Virus record (IMG/VR): IMGVR_UViG_3300046048_000252
Coordinates: 1 to 39,669 of that record
Direction: 5' to 3' (one strand)
DNA: 39,669 nt
DNA from: a virus
The notes below the pieces were generated by a model. That model did no database searches. It saw nothing but the letters and a program-made list of their open reading frames with translations, and was not told the DNA's origin. A program made the translations under genes and the position numbers. Positions 8,353 to 14,971 of the stretch are shown piece after piece (position 1 is the first letter of the stretch; each line of letters begins with the position of its first letter).

Positions 8353-8596
8353 TCTGTCCCTCTGTCTTGGCTAGAGCAGCGCGGGCAATGTCGTGGAGTT
8401 TGTCTATATCTGGCCCCTCTATCATGTCGCCGCCCCCGTATATGATCTCGTCGCGAATGCCACGCAGCGCCGCCCGTAGACGCTCGATTTCGGCGCGTAG
8501 ACGCTCGTTCTCATTGTCGAGACGCAGAACGGTTGACCTAAGCAGGTCGTCCATCTTGGCCTCGAGTTCAGCCTCGCGATTTCTTCCGTCACTCAT
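8345..8596 (-). CDS. Small coiled-coil protein, 83 aa
   Basis: Residues 8-45 form a strong heptad pattern (LRLDNENERLRAEIERLRAA). The C-terminus is acidic. A GGGGG ribosome site precedes the ATG. The segment EIERLRxAL is shared with the next gene downstream, so the two may be paralogues that act as oligomerisation or decoy subunits; this is inference. Confidence 0.65.
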   Translation of the reverse strand: MSDGRNREAELEAKMDDLLRSTVLRLDNENERLRAEIERLRAALRGIRDEIIYGGGDMIEGPDIDKLHDIARAALAKTEGQND

Positions 8597-8626
8597 CCTG
8601 TCCCCCTAGGGCGTGCATATCCCATC

Positions 8627-8890
8627 TCAATCCTCGAGTATGTATTGTTTCGGCGGGTAAAGCGTCGGCGTGATTTCGAACGGCAATTCTATCTCATTGC
8701 AATGCGCGATGAATGCCTGCTGCGCGCTGTTGAGCATTTCGCGCGCCAGATCGAGCTCTGCCAGCGCTGCATCAACGCGCCGCTGCGCATTGGCCACGTC
8801 GGCCGTCATGTCTTGTATGCCGCGAACATAACGGTGGTCGTGCTCTTCTGTTTTCGGGATTGCCTGCAACATCGATCTAATGCTTGCCAT
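8627..8890 (-). CDS. Small helical hypothetical protein, 87 aa
   Basis: The ATG lies inside the end of the upstream gene (14-nt overlap); a GTG one codon earlier is also possible. Residues 25-65 are a predicted amphipathic helix (VDAALAELDLAREMLNSA), followed by a Pro-rich tail. No family is recognised. It is part of the leftward early operon. Confidence 0.6.
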   Translation of the reverse strand: MASIRSMLQAIPKTEEHDHRYVRGIQDMTADVANAQRRVDAALAELDLAREMLNSAQQAFIAHCNEIELPFEITPTLYPPKQYILED

Positions 8891-9179
8891 CACCTAGCCC
8901 CACAAACTTTGCTATCGCGTCAATGCGCTCTGACATCAATGCAATGTTGTTGATGAGGTGGCGCTGATCAGACGTTATGTCTTTGCATCTCAGTGCAAGC
9001 ACCTGATCCTCGAGCTTACGCAACCTTTCAATGATAGGCAGCAAATTGGCTGAAGTATGCGCTAGCCAATTTAGCGCATACTTCATATCTATTTGAAGGT
9101 TGGATATGTCTGACCGCTGGCTTTCTATATCTTCATATACGCTTGCAATTTGTGACTTCATAAGTTTCTTCGTCTTCAT
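8877..9179 (-). CDS. Coiled-coil hypothetical protein, 100 aa
   Basis: The ATG at this position has a GGTGGGG site at a suitable distance; a GTG 12 nt upstream inside the HNH gene is the alternative. The protein is almost entirely helical with heptads (IERLRKLEDQVLALR) and carries no recognised domain. It lies between the HNH gene and further small coiled-coil genes of the leftward operon. Confidence 0.6.
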   Translation of the reverse strand: MKTKKLMKSQIASVYEDIESQRSDISNLQIDMKYALNWLAHTSANLLPIIERLRKLEDQVLALRCKDITSDQRHLINNIALMSERIDAIAKFVGLGDGKH

Positions 9180-9181
9180 AT

Positions 9182-9466
9182 CTAGCCCCACCTGTGCCGC
9201 GACTTGCGCAGTCCTGCACCCTTTTCAAGAAGTCTCCTGGTCTTATCGATGCGCGGTCGATCTTCCTCGCACGTTTTCAGCTTGTGACACTTCGGGCAAA
9301 GCACCGCGCAATTCTCTAGGCTATTATCACCGCCGAGATAGTCCGGCAGGATGTGATCGTATTCCGGGCGTCGGCCTGCAAACGGCTGGCGACACTCTTC
9401 GCAATGTCCAGCCGCTCGATCGTGCGCCGCCTTCTTGGTGTCCTTGTCGAATTCATTACGCGGCAT
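9182..9466 (-). CDS. HNH endonuclease, 94 aa
   Basis: It is a compact zinc-stabilised HNH nuclease. CEEC at residues 22-25 and CPKCH at 57-61 would bind structural zinc. The catalytic element YDHILPDYLGGDNSLENC supplies His38, Asn48 or Asn52 and a distal His61. Proteins of this size occur in phage early or packaging regions, where they nick DNA or help terminase, or act as free-standing homing enzymes. Here it lies inside an early recombination operon next to ERF, not next to terminase. It overlaps the upstream gene by 11 nt. No truncation is visible. Confidence 0.85.
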   Translation of the reverse strand: MPRNEFDKDTKKAAHDRAAGHCEECRQPFAGRRPEYDHILPDYLGGDNSLENCAVLCPKCHKLKTCEEDRPRIDKTRRLLEKGAGLRKSRHRWG

Positions 9467-9908
9467 TGTCGCGCTCTTTGATCAACTGATCTGCCGGCAC
9501 GCCGATTTCCGTCTCGATCACATGCTCGATCGCATCTCTGAGCTGGCCGAATTCGTCGCGGTCCAGTTTGTCGAATGCCATCGATTTCGGCGTGACGAGC
9601 AACGATCCATCCTCGTGCGGGAACGTCCAGGCGTAAAAGCCTGCTTTGCGAAGCGCCTTCAACATCTCGGCGACAACCTTATCGAACACGAGCCCGTGCT
9701 GAACTGCTGGCGGCTTTTCGATGATGTTGACGGTGCGATACTTGGCAGCGCAGGCAAGCCATGCGCGTAGGTGTTCTGCGTTGTCTGGCTTAAATCTATG
9801 TCGCTCTGGCCAGTTATCATAGGCGGCTGCGATTAAAGCAAACAGCCTCCTATGATCGGGAACGGACCGGCCCCTGGTCCGTTGCCCGCAAGCCGCGCAC
9901 TTAGTCAT
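9456..9908 (-). CDS. Conserved phage protein, possibly DUF1367-like, 150 aa
   Basis: The correct start is the ATG overlapping the end of the small membrane gene, giving MTKCAACGQRTRGR with a CxxC pair at residues 4-7. The next part, HRRLFALIAAAYDNWPE then AEHLRAWLACAAKY, resembles a conserved pattern in phage recombination-region proteins that I associate with DUF1367; that assignment is from memory. It lies two genes after ERF, so a role in phage recombination or repair is plausible. An upstream extension of the frame is spurious. Confidence 0.65.
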   Translation of the reverse strand: MTKCAACGQRTRGRSVPDHRRLFALIAAAYDNWPERHRFKPDNAEHLRAWLACAAKYRTVNIIEKPPAVQHGLVFDKVVAEMLKALRKAGFYAWTFPHEDGSLLVTPKSMAFDKLDRDEFGQLRDAIEHVIETEIGVPADQLIKERDNAA

Positions 9909-10107
9909 CGTGTCCGACGAGGTGCCAGCGTCCGGCATCGCGCAACACGTCGCTGTAACGCTCTTCGCGCATCTCGTCGGCCTTCTGTTCCAAATAATCG
10001 GAATAGGCCCCATTACGAGGCTCGTTGACATCGTGCACGGCTTCCCATGCCAGCCATGCGCCAAGCGCCAGCACCAAGCCGGCAAGCGTTGCGAGAAAAT
10101 AGATCAT
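9901..10107 (-). CDS. Small membrane protein, 68 aa
   Basis: One N-terminal transmembrane helix (YFLATLAGLVLALGAWLAW, residues 3-21) is followed by a polar, acidic cytoplasmic-type tail. It overlaps ERF by 4 nt (ATGA) and the downstream gene by 8 nt. No family is recognised. Confidence 0.65.
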   Translation of the reverse strand: MIYFLATLAGLVLALGAWLAWEAVHDVNEPRNGAYSDYLEQKADEMREERYSDVLRDAGRWHLVGHDD

Positions 10108-10937
10108 TCCGGTTCTCCCATATCGAGGCCCAAATCTTTAGCTGCCTGCAAAAAATCCTGTTCAAGCAGATCCGCCCAGCGCAGCGGCCAGTCGCCCCAG
10201 CTTTCTCCGCTTTGTCCCATGTGCTGAATGCGCAATTGCAGAAGGTCGTCGCGGCTAGAGCACGCGAATATGCTGTCTTTCAGCGTGTTGTAACGCTTTT
10301 CGTCGCCATCACGTTTGGATTGCGCGGAGCTCTTGCGTTTAGGCTGCGGTTGGTTCAGAGCAAGCTGCTCTTCCTCGGTGTCAGCCTGCGGCATCTCGTC
10401 GAGATCCTTTTCTCCGGTCGGGATCAAAAACAGAGATCGGAGAAAAGCCTTGTGCGCAAAGCTCTGTGCCGCTGCGAATGTCTGCGGTCCCGTCACCTGA
10501 ATGAAGAGTGTGCGGCACAACGAGGGGTCTGTGTAGGACCCTTCCGGCGTGGCCAAGATAAACCCGAAGGTTACCTTCAACCACTGCGCCACCTCGCCCT
10601 TTTTGTTCTCAAACCGCTTTACCTCGACATCGCGTTCCGTCGTCAGGATCGAGAGTTCAACCTCGCCCATCTTCTTAGTCAGTGCCGCATAGATGTCATC
10701 GGTCGAGACAAACTTGTACTTGCCGAAACTGTTCGTCTCGTTTTTTGCAACAGCGTGCAAAGTTTTCTGGATCGCAGCGATCGCCTTGACGATCGATCCG
10801 TGCATCATGGGAGCCGCTGGTCGCCAAGCATCAAGAGGAACAGGGCGAGGACTATTGGCGCGCTCGACGCGATCAGCGAGATCGTGAAGGCTAACAATGC
10901 CGTCTTTAAGGCCTTGGTTTTCATCTGTCTGTGTCAT
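10104..10937 (-). CDS. erf: ERF-family single-strand DNA annealing protein, 277 aa
   Basis: It promotes annealing of complementary single strands, for example for genome circularisation or repair after infection, the role of Erf in P22. The ERF core spans about residues 45-165: IVKAIAAIQKTLHAVAKN, then YKFVSTDDIYAALTKKM and SYTDPSLCRTLFIQVTG followed by FAAAQSFAHKAFLRSLF. The C-terminal third is charged and variable, as is typical. The chosen ATG has a purine-rich site (GGAAAAG); a GTG six codons upstream is the alternative. It heads the recombination part of the leftward operon. A circularly permuted, headful-packaged genome would need such a protein. Confidence 0.85.
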   Translation of the reverse strand: MTQTDENQGLKDGIVSLHDLADRVERANSPRPVPLDAWRPAAPMMHGSIVKAIAAIQKTLHAVAKNETNSFGKYKFVSTDDIYAALTKKMGEVELSILTTERDVEVKRFENKKGEVAQWLKVTFGFILATPEGSYTDPSLCRTLFIQVTGPQTFAAAQSFAHKAFLRSLFLIPTGEKDLDEMPQADTEEEQLALNQPQPKRKSSAQSKRDGDEKRYNTLKDSIFACSSRDDLLQLRIQHMGQSGESWGDWPLRWADLLEQDFLQAAKDLGLDMGEPE

Positions 10938-10960
10938 CTTTTCCACCGCTCGCACTATGT

Positions 10961-11176
10961 TTAGCCGTTAGGCCAGAATTCATTCGCAACTTCCAACAAA
11001 CTCATCTTTGCAACACCGTCACCATGCGCCACACGCATTGCGCTGATAAGCTGCCGCAGATGCCAGCGCGATCCTGCAAGGTGCGCCGCCTTCTGTTCGC
11101 GGGCTTGGCCTATGTTGGCCTCCCGCGCTTCCTCGGCCGTCATCAACGTGCGGCCAAGATAAACTACATCCCCCAT
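10961..11176 (-). CDS. Hypothetical protein, 71 aa
   Basis: The start is fixed by GAGGGGG 5 nt upstream; a longer open frame to 11221 lacks a ribosome site and overlaps the zinc-ribbon gene. The sequence MGDVVYLGRTLMTAEEAREANI is followed by a basic helical segment. No domain is recognised. It lies upstream of ERF in the leftward operon. Confidence 0.6.
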   Translation of the reverse strand: MGDVVYLGRTLMTAEEAREANIGQAREQKAAHLAGSRWHLRQLISAMRVAHGDGVAKMSLLEVANEFWPNG

Positions 11177-11304
11177 ATATCCCCCTCGGATACGTAACGC
11201 TCTGCACCGCATTTGCTGCATTGATCAACGCGACAATCGAAACTTTCATCTATGACACTCCACTGATGTCGGCATGTGAACCATGACAAAAGCCAGCCGA
11301 TCAT
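11164..11304 (-). CDS. Small zinc-ribbon-like protein, 46 aa
   Basis: This short gene is defined by its overlaps: its ATG overlaps the upstream stop (ATGA), and its end overlaps the next start by 13 nt. The N-terminus is hydrophobic (MIGWLLSWFTCRHQW). It is followed by a four-Cys arrangement: C11 with H13, C24, C29 and C32 in the CSKCGAERY turn. This is the common small phage zinc-ribbon pattern. DNA or protein binding is likely, but the partner is unknown. Confidence 0.75.
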   Translation of the reverse strand: MIGWLLSWFTCRHQWSVIDESFDCRVDQCSKCGAERYVSEGDIWGM

Positions 11305-11558
11305 TTCGGTAATCCCAATTGTGCCTTCGACAGCTTGTTGTCTTCGATCGGTCCAGCCTCGGCCTCGAGGATCTGATCGTACCGCACCTGATAATCGCGG
11401 ATCTGGTTCAACAGCGCCTTCGATAGATTGCAGATGTTGCCTTCGATGTGCTGATAGGAGCGATCGACGCAGGGCCGCGTTGACAGCGCCTCGATCTCGT
11501 CGAGCACTTCACACAGATAACCGGCCGTCACGGTATGGGATTGGGCCGCGTATGACAT
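11301..11558 (-). CDS. Hypothetical protein, first gene of the leftward operon, 85 aa
   Basis: The ATG is 8 nt after GGAG; an ATG four codons earlier directly abuts that GGAG and is a poorer start. The protein is helical and acidic (VLDEIEALSTRPCVDRSYQ), and no domain is recognised. It is preceded by an approximately 200-nt leader containing a perfect hairpin, and it would be the first product of the leftward promoter, the position of N in lambda. I see no Arg-rich antiterminator motif. Confidence 0.6.
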   Translation of the reverse strand: MSYAAQSHTVTAGYLCEVLDEIEALSTRPCVDRSYQHIEGNICNLSKALLNQIRDYQVRYDQILEAEAGPIEDNKLSKAQLGLPK

Positions 11559-11580
11559 TGCTTGCATCTCCTGTTCGCTG

Positions 11581-11604
11581 CGGCAGGGGAACAATCCCCT
11601 GCCG
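11581..11604 (-). promoter_or_regulatory. Perfect hairpin in the leader of the leftward operon
   Basis: Ten perfectly paired bases (CGGCAGGGGA / TCCCCTGCCG) close a 4-nt loop just upstream of the first leftward ribosome site. There is no following U-run, so a pure terminator is unlikely. An attenuator, mRNA-stabilising stem, or a protein-binding or antitermination site fits better. Confidence 0.55.
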
Positions 11605-11764
11605 CCCCCGCTATGCCCGCCTGCTTCACCGTTGCCGGTCCCTCTGAGTGGCGGGCGAAAATGGACAGCGGCGCGGCAACAACGTTGACTAAGCGTTGCA
11701 CTCGGCGTCGGGAGGTATTGCGCCTCTGGGCTTGGGGAACCACACCGCGCCGCTGGTGGTTGTA
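11605..11764 (-). other. Leader of the leftward operon, no confident gene
   Basis: This stretch lies between the leftward promoter and the first gene's hairpin. Short frames exist on both strands, but none has a ribosome site or protein-like composition. It is best read as an untranslated leader of about 200 nt including the hairpin. Confidence 0.45.
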
Positions 11765-11793
11765 AATCTAATTTGCGAATTCGCTTCGGTCAA
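11765..11793 (-). promoter_or_regulatory. Sigma70-like leftward promoter with palindrome in the spacer
   Basis: Read leftward, TTGACC (-35) and TAGATT (-10) are separated by exactly 17 nt. The spacer contains the 10-bp palindrome GCGAATTCGC, and outer arms ATTTGCG/CGCAAAT extend the symmetry. The promoter lies just beyond the repressor gene and points at the early operon. The palindrome would be a natural operator, but it does not match the inverted repeat upstream of the repressor. Confidence 0.65.
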
Positions 11794-11846
11794 CCCGCAA
11801 ATCTAGACTTATTCACATAACGCTTGGGGTGATGCTTTTAAGCAAC

Positions 11847-12074
11847 TTATGCCGCGTGATGCTCGCGGGTGGGGACTTCAAGAAAATCGTTCGGATCGAC
11901 GTTCAACAGAAGGCACAACCGGCCAAAGGTTTGCAGATCGGGCTTGGCCTGATTGCGTTCCCAGTACCGATACGCTGGCGGTTCTACGCCAAGCGCCAGC
12001 GCAAAATCACGCGCCGTGCGATAGCCTGCCCTGATGCGCGCTTCCTTCAATCGATAGCCGAAATCCTGCAACAC
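11847..12074 (-). CDS. Short XRE-family helix-turn-helix regulator (CI/Cro-like repressor), 75 aa
   Basis: The HTH domain fills the protein: RLKEARIRAGYRTARDFALALG then PPAYRYWERNQAKPDLQTF, with recognition helix about residues 33-42. No C-terminal dimerisation or LexA-type autocleavage domain follows, so SOS cleavage as in lambda CI is not expected. The GTG at this position has AAGGGG 8 nt upstream; a GTG 9 nt earlier overlaps that site. Upstream lies an inverted repeat inside two divergent promoters, so it probably represses rightward early genes and itself. It could equally be a Cro-like or transcription-timing factor in a lytic phage. Confidence 0.8.
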   Translation of the reverse strand: MLQDFGYRLKEARIRAGYRTARDFALALGVEPPAYRYWERNQAKPDLQTFGRLCLLLNVDPNDFLEVPTREHHAA

Positions 12075-12103
12075 TGCCGACACCCCTTAGTTGCCTATAA
12101 TCC

Positions 12104-12132
12104 TTTACATTATCGCCACTTACCGATAAAGT
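12104..12132 (+). promoter_or_regulatory. Rightward early promoter
   Basis: TTTACA (-35, one mismatch) and TAAAGT (-10, two mismatches) are 17 nt apart, pointing at the 12317 operon. It overlaps the repressor's own promoter on the opposite strand and carries the same operator in its spacer. Confidence 0.5.
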
Positions 12133-12135
12133 CAA
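12107..12135 (-). promoter_or_regulatory. Leftward promoter of the repressor gene
   Basis: Read leftward, TTGACT at 12135-12130 is followed after 17 nt by TAATGT; GATAAT at 15-nt spacing is the alternative -10. The inverted repeat lies in the spacer, which suggests autoregulation. Confidence 0.55.
12110..12129. promoter_or_regulatory. Inverted-repeat operator between divergent promoters
   Basis: TTATCG and CGATAA are perfect inverted arms around an 8-bp centre, 20 bp in all. The repeat sits in the spacers of both divergent promoters, the expected place for binding by the XRE repressor dimer. I found no second copy near the leftward early promoter. Confidence 0.65.
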
Positions 12136-12316
12136 TTGATCTAGTACAGCTTTCCCCATGTCCAGTTGTGTCTGCGTGACGGCCGCACCAGCGGCCGGAC
12201 GGGTGCCGTGCGCCTTGAGGCCCCTTCGCGCGCGGGCTGCTTTCATCTCCTAACCCCGTCCGGCCCCTCGTGCTGCCGCGTTGCGTTTTCACCCCGCAAA
12301 CCAACGAGGGACAGAG
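12136..12316 (+). other. Leader of the rightward early operon, no confident gene
   Basis: About 180 nt without a supported gene. It holds a 7-bp hairpin (CGGCCGC / GCGGCCG, 4-nt loop) at 12180-12197 and GC-rich sequence. Short frames on both strands lack ribosome sites. A leader with a structured element, such as a transcription-timing or antitermination site, is possible. Confidence 0.45.
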
Positions 12317-13321
12317 ATGCTTATTCCCAAAGGACTAAACCCATATTTCAGAGCAATCGCGCTGATCGGCTTTGGCTTGCTGATCGTTGACACGTCGATG
12401 TCGGCTGCATTCGGGTACACCATAGGTTTCATCCCGATGATCGGACTGGCGCTTATTTCACTAGGAAGCGGCCTGCTGCTTGTCTGTGCGGAGTTTTTCA
12501 GGCGCATCGGCTGGCGTCATATCGGCTCCGCGTCAATCGGCGTCTGGGCGCTCGCATTTGCCTTTAACTGCTGGTCGAATTTGGGCGTTGCCACCTCGAC
12601 GCGAATGGGCGAAGTGCAGCAGGCAACCGTTCAGAAAGCTGTTCATACAGAGCGCCAGAAATCGACCGAGGAAGCGCAAAAGCGCCTCGAGCTCTTCACT
12701 GGCCAGCTCGCCGAGCTCACAACCGCGAACAGTTGGGCGGCAACGGTGAGCGCTGACGGGCTACGCTCACAAGTCGATGCTCTGAAAGTTGCAGAAGCCT
12801 CGGAAGCAAAGCGCGGCGGATGCGGTCCAAAGTGCCGCGCGATCCAAGATAAAATTGTTGATACTCAGGGACGCATCGCCGTTGCCGAACAGCGCGACGA
12901 TCTCACCAAGCGCATCGATGCCACCAAACAGGTGCTCGCCAATGCCCGCACCGAATTGGCCGGCACGAAAGCAGGGATCTCGGCAACCGCTAATCAGAGC
13001 GCGTTATATGCCAAGCTGATCAGCTGGGATCTCGGTAACGATCCGGACGCTGTTGCCGTCACGATCGCCAATGAAAGCACAGGCGTGGCGATGGCGATCG
13101 TCATTGCGATTGCATCTGCATTCTTAACCCTGATCGGTGCTCTTCCACATCTTATCGAGGCTGACCCGAGCTCGGCTGTGGCACCAAAACCTCTGCCGCG
13201 TAAATCTGAGCCTACACCTATCGAACCTGTGGGCAATCAGGTTGCGGCTCTACGCGAACAGCTTCAAGCTCAACTTCGGGTCATTCAAGTGCCCCTCCGT
13301 GAGAAACTAATCGCGGCATAA
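12317..13321 (+). CDS. Integral membrane protein with large coiled-coil loop, 334 aa
   Basis: The ATG follows GAGGG by 6 nt; a longer upstream frame lacks a ribosome site. Three hydrophobic helices lie in the first 90 residues (about 12-34, 36-58 and 68-86). Then comes a long polar coiled-coil segment (about 95-225, with heptads such as EAQKRLELFTGQLAEL) containing a CGPKC pair, then a fourth membrane helix near residue 250 and a basic Pro-rich tail. It is the first gene of the rightward early operon, so it could act early at the host membrane, for example in superinfection exclusion. No family name is assigned. Confidence 0.7.
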   Translation: MLIPKGLNPYFRAIALIGFGLLIVDTSMSAAFGYTIGFIPMIGLALISLGSGLLLVCAEFFRRIGWRHIGSASIGVWALAFAFNCWSNLGVATSTRMGEVQQATVQKAVHTERQKSTEEAQKRLELFTGQLAELTTANSWAATVSADGLRSQVDALKVAEASEAKRGGCGPKCRAIQDKIVDTQGRIAVAEQRDDLTKRIDATKQVLANARTELAGTKAGISATANQSALYAKLISWDLGNDPDAVAVTIANESTGVAMAIVIAIASAFLTLIGALPHLIEADPSSAVAPKPLPRKSEPTPIEPVGNQVAALREQLQAQLRVIQVPLREKLIAA

Positions 13322-13356
13322 AAAAAGGCCCGAGGGCCATGCGTGAACCTCGGGCC
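13320..13356 (-). terminator. Leftward-facing intrinsic terminator-like hairpin
   Basis: GGCCCGAGG and CCTCGGGCC form a 9-bp stem around a 12-nt loop. Seven A's lie on the left side, so a leftward transcript would end in a U-run. On the rightward strand the U-run is missing. It could stop antisense transcription between two rightward genes, or act as a processing stem. Confidence 0.55.
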
Positions 13357-13423
13357 ATGTGCGTAGTGCGGTGACAAACCAAACCAAAAGCTATGCAAGC
13401 ATCTAGCTAGGAAAGGTTCAGAC

Positions 13424-14302
13424 ATGACGAATGTAACTAATATCGACGATCACCGCAAGGGGTGGGTGTGCCTGCACAGGCGCATCATGGATAACCCTTT
13501 GTTTCGTGACAATCCAGACGCACGCCACCTATTCACGGATCTGCTTGTGCTCGCCGCATGGGCAGACACAGAGCAAGATTGGCGCGGCAAGCCGATCACC
13601 ATTGCACGTGGTCAGGTGATGATCTCGACGCGGCGGCTGGCTAAGCTTGTGGGCATTTCTCACCAATCTGCACGCACAATCATTGCCCACATGGTGCAAC
13701 ACAACATCGTAAAAATCAACACACCCAACAGCACGCACCCTAGCGTCATAACAATTTGTAATTTCGGCAAATATCAGGACAAGCAACACAACGAAAACAC
13801 AACCGACAACACAGCGCTAACACAGCGCCAACACAGCGCTAACACACAAAAGAACAAAGAAACAAATAAACAATCTAACAAAGGCCTAAGCCTTACGAGA
13901 ATTTCAATCGAAAAAAAGCTCAGGGAAGCGGCTGGCGCTTCGCTCGATTGCATGCGGGCTTCGTTGCATGACATCGATCCGATCATGGGCTTGATCGAGG
14001 GCGGCTTAGATCTCGACACAGACATCTTGCCAGCAATCCGGGCCAAAGCGGAACGATCTAGACCAGGAAGCATGCGCGGATGGAAACCGTTCGCGATGGC
14101 TGTCGAGGATAGCGTTGCCAATCGTAAATTCGGAAAAGACATAGCTGCCAAGGTTGCAAAGCCAAAGCGGCTGATGACGCCAGAAGAGGCCGTCGCATCT
14201 GTGACGATGGTGTGTGAGTACGCACTCGAGGAAGAACGAAAAGCCCTACGCAAAAAGCAGGTTGAGGAAGCATGCAAAATCCCGGAGGGCTACTATGACT
14301 GA
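13424..14302 (+). CDS. Replication initiator / replisome organiser-like protein containing DNA iterons, 292 aa
   Basis: Residues 10-115 resemble the winged-helix N-terminal domain of phage replication proteins: WVCLHRRIMDNPLFRD, then ITIARGQVMISTRRLAKLVG with an HTH, then ICNFGKYQ. A polar, Asn/Gln/Thr-rich linker at about residues 122-155 coincides with tandem DNA repeats and an AT-rich stretch. The C-terminal half is helical and basic and may bind host helicase or loader, as lambda O/P-type proteins do. No polymerase or helicase gene is evident in the window, so host replication is probably recruited. The ATG has an AGGAAAGG site. Its end overlaps the next gene by 8 nt. Confidence 0.75.
   Translation: MTNVTNIDDHRKGWVCLHRRIMDNPLFRDNPDARHLFTDLLVLAAWADTEQDWRGKPITIARGQVMISTRRLAKLVGISHQSARTIIAHMVQHNIVKINTPNSTHPSVITICNFGKYQDKQHNENTTDNTALTQRQHSANTQKNKETNKQSNKGLSLTRISIEKKLREAAGASLDCMRASLHDIDPIMGLIEGGLDLDTDILPAIRAKAERSRPGSMRGWKPFAMAVEDSVANRKFGKDIAAKVAKPKRLMTPEEAVASVTMVCEYALEEERKALRKKQVEEACKIPEGYYD
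13808..13847. repeat. Tandem 11-bp iteron-like repeats, candidate replication origin
   Basis: AACACAGCGC plus T, C or T occurs three times head to tail (starts 13808, 13819, 13830), followed by a partial fourth copy. Eleven is not a multiple of three, so the repeats change reading frame and encode different residues; selection on DNA rather than protein is indicated. One repeat per helical turn puts all copies on the same face. An AT-rich tract follows directly, as in lambda ori inside gene O. Confidence 0.7.
13841..13890. other. AT-rich tract next to iterons (candidate unwinding element)
   Basis: This stretch is about 75% A/T, almost all A on the top strand, against a GC-rich background, and directly follows the repeats. 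Asymmetric A-rich tracts of this kind serve as duplex unwinding elements at phage origins. Confidence 0.5.
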
Positions 14303-14783
14303 AATTCAGATGAAAGATCTCGTTCGCGACATCATGTGCATCTCGGAGCAATGCCTGGATCTGTCCGCTCGGTTCATGGAGGTCGGCCGCAATCGCTGGA
14401 TTGAAATCGCAATCGATGAGGGATGGACGCACAACTTGCGCGAAAAGGCACGCTCAACAGCGTTTGAGATGTGGCGGAAGCGTTCGCTTGATCTGAAAAA
14501 GGTTGCACCAATCGTTGGCCTTTTGGAGCTGGATGAGGTGATCAAGATCAATCCAGGGGATCACGAATATTATCGCCAGCATGGGCGCGACGTGAACCGC
14601 GTCGATTTGTATTTCATTTGCAAGGCACGCAATGCCAGAAACGGCAAAGAATATCCTATTCTGGATAATCCGCCGCCATCTGCAACCATGAACACAGACG
14701 ATCTCGTCTCATCCTTCAAGCGCTCGATGTTGGATCTCGACGAAAAGGCCAAAGTCTTCGGACGCAGGCCGAGGGGGGCGTGA
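14295..14783 (+). CDS. Hypothetical early protein, 162 aa
   Basis: The ATG overlaps the initiator gene by 8 nt and follows a GGAGGG site; an upstream in-frame extension is spurious. The protein is soluble, mixed charge, and helical (AREKARSTAFEMWRKRSLDL-like pattern), with no recognised motif. Being coupled to the initiator, it may assist replication, but this is inference. Confidence 0.65.
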   Translation: MTEIQMKDLVRDIMCISEQCLDLSARFMEVGRNRWIEIAIDEGWTHNLREKARSTAFEMWRKRSLDLKKVAPIVGLLELDEVIKINPGDHEYYRQHGRDVNRVDLYFICKARNARNGKEYPILDNPPPSATMNTDDLVSSFKRSMLDLDEKAKVFGRRPRGA

Positions 14784-14971
14784 TGAGGCCCTATCAGCAC
14801 CCAACCCGCCACACTTGCGCTGCCTGCGCTCACGCTTGGTTCATGGGCTACAACTCGGCAAGCATCACGGCGCGCTGTGGCTGCGAGGAAAGCATCAAGT
14901 TTCGCATGTGCCTGAACGTGTCAGATCGATGCGGATGCTTTGAACATCACAAGGGGGGCGACGATGAGTGA
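14783..14971 (+). CDS. Small cysteine-rich protein, 62 aa
   Basis: It has seven cysteines, including CAACAH near the N-terminus and CGC twice, consistent with one or two zinc sites. GAGGGGGG precedes the start; the GTG one codon upstream, overlapping the previous stop, is equally possible. It overlaps the winged-helix gene by 8 nt. Function is unknown. Confidence 0.65.
   Translation: MRPYQHPTRHTCAACAHAWFMGYNSASITARCGCEESIKFRMCLNVSDRCGCFEHHKGGDDE

Noticed and set aside
11528-11743. Leftward 71-residue frame in the early leader
   Set aside because: It has no ribosome site, overlaps the start of the real first gene and the hairpin, and has no protein-like pattern.
12007-12304. Leftward frames overlapping the repressor gene and promoter region
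   Set aside because: They run through the operator and promoter boxes and overlap the HTH gene in a wrong frame.
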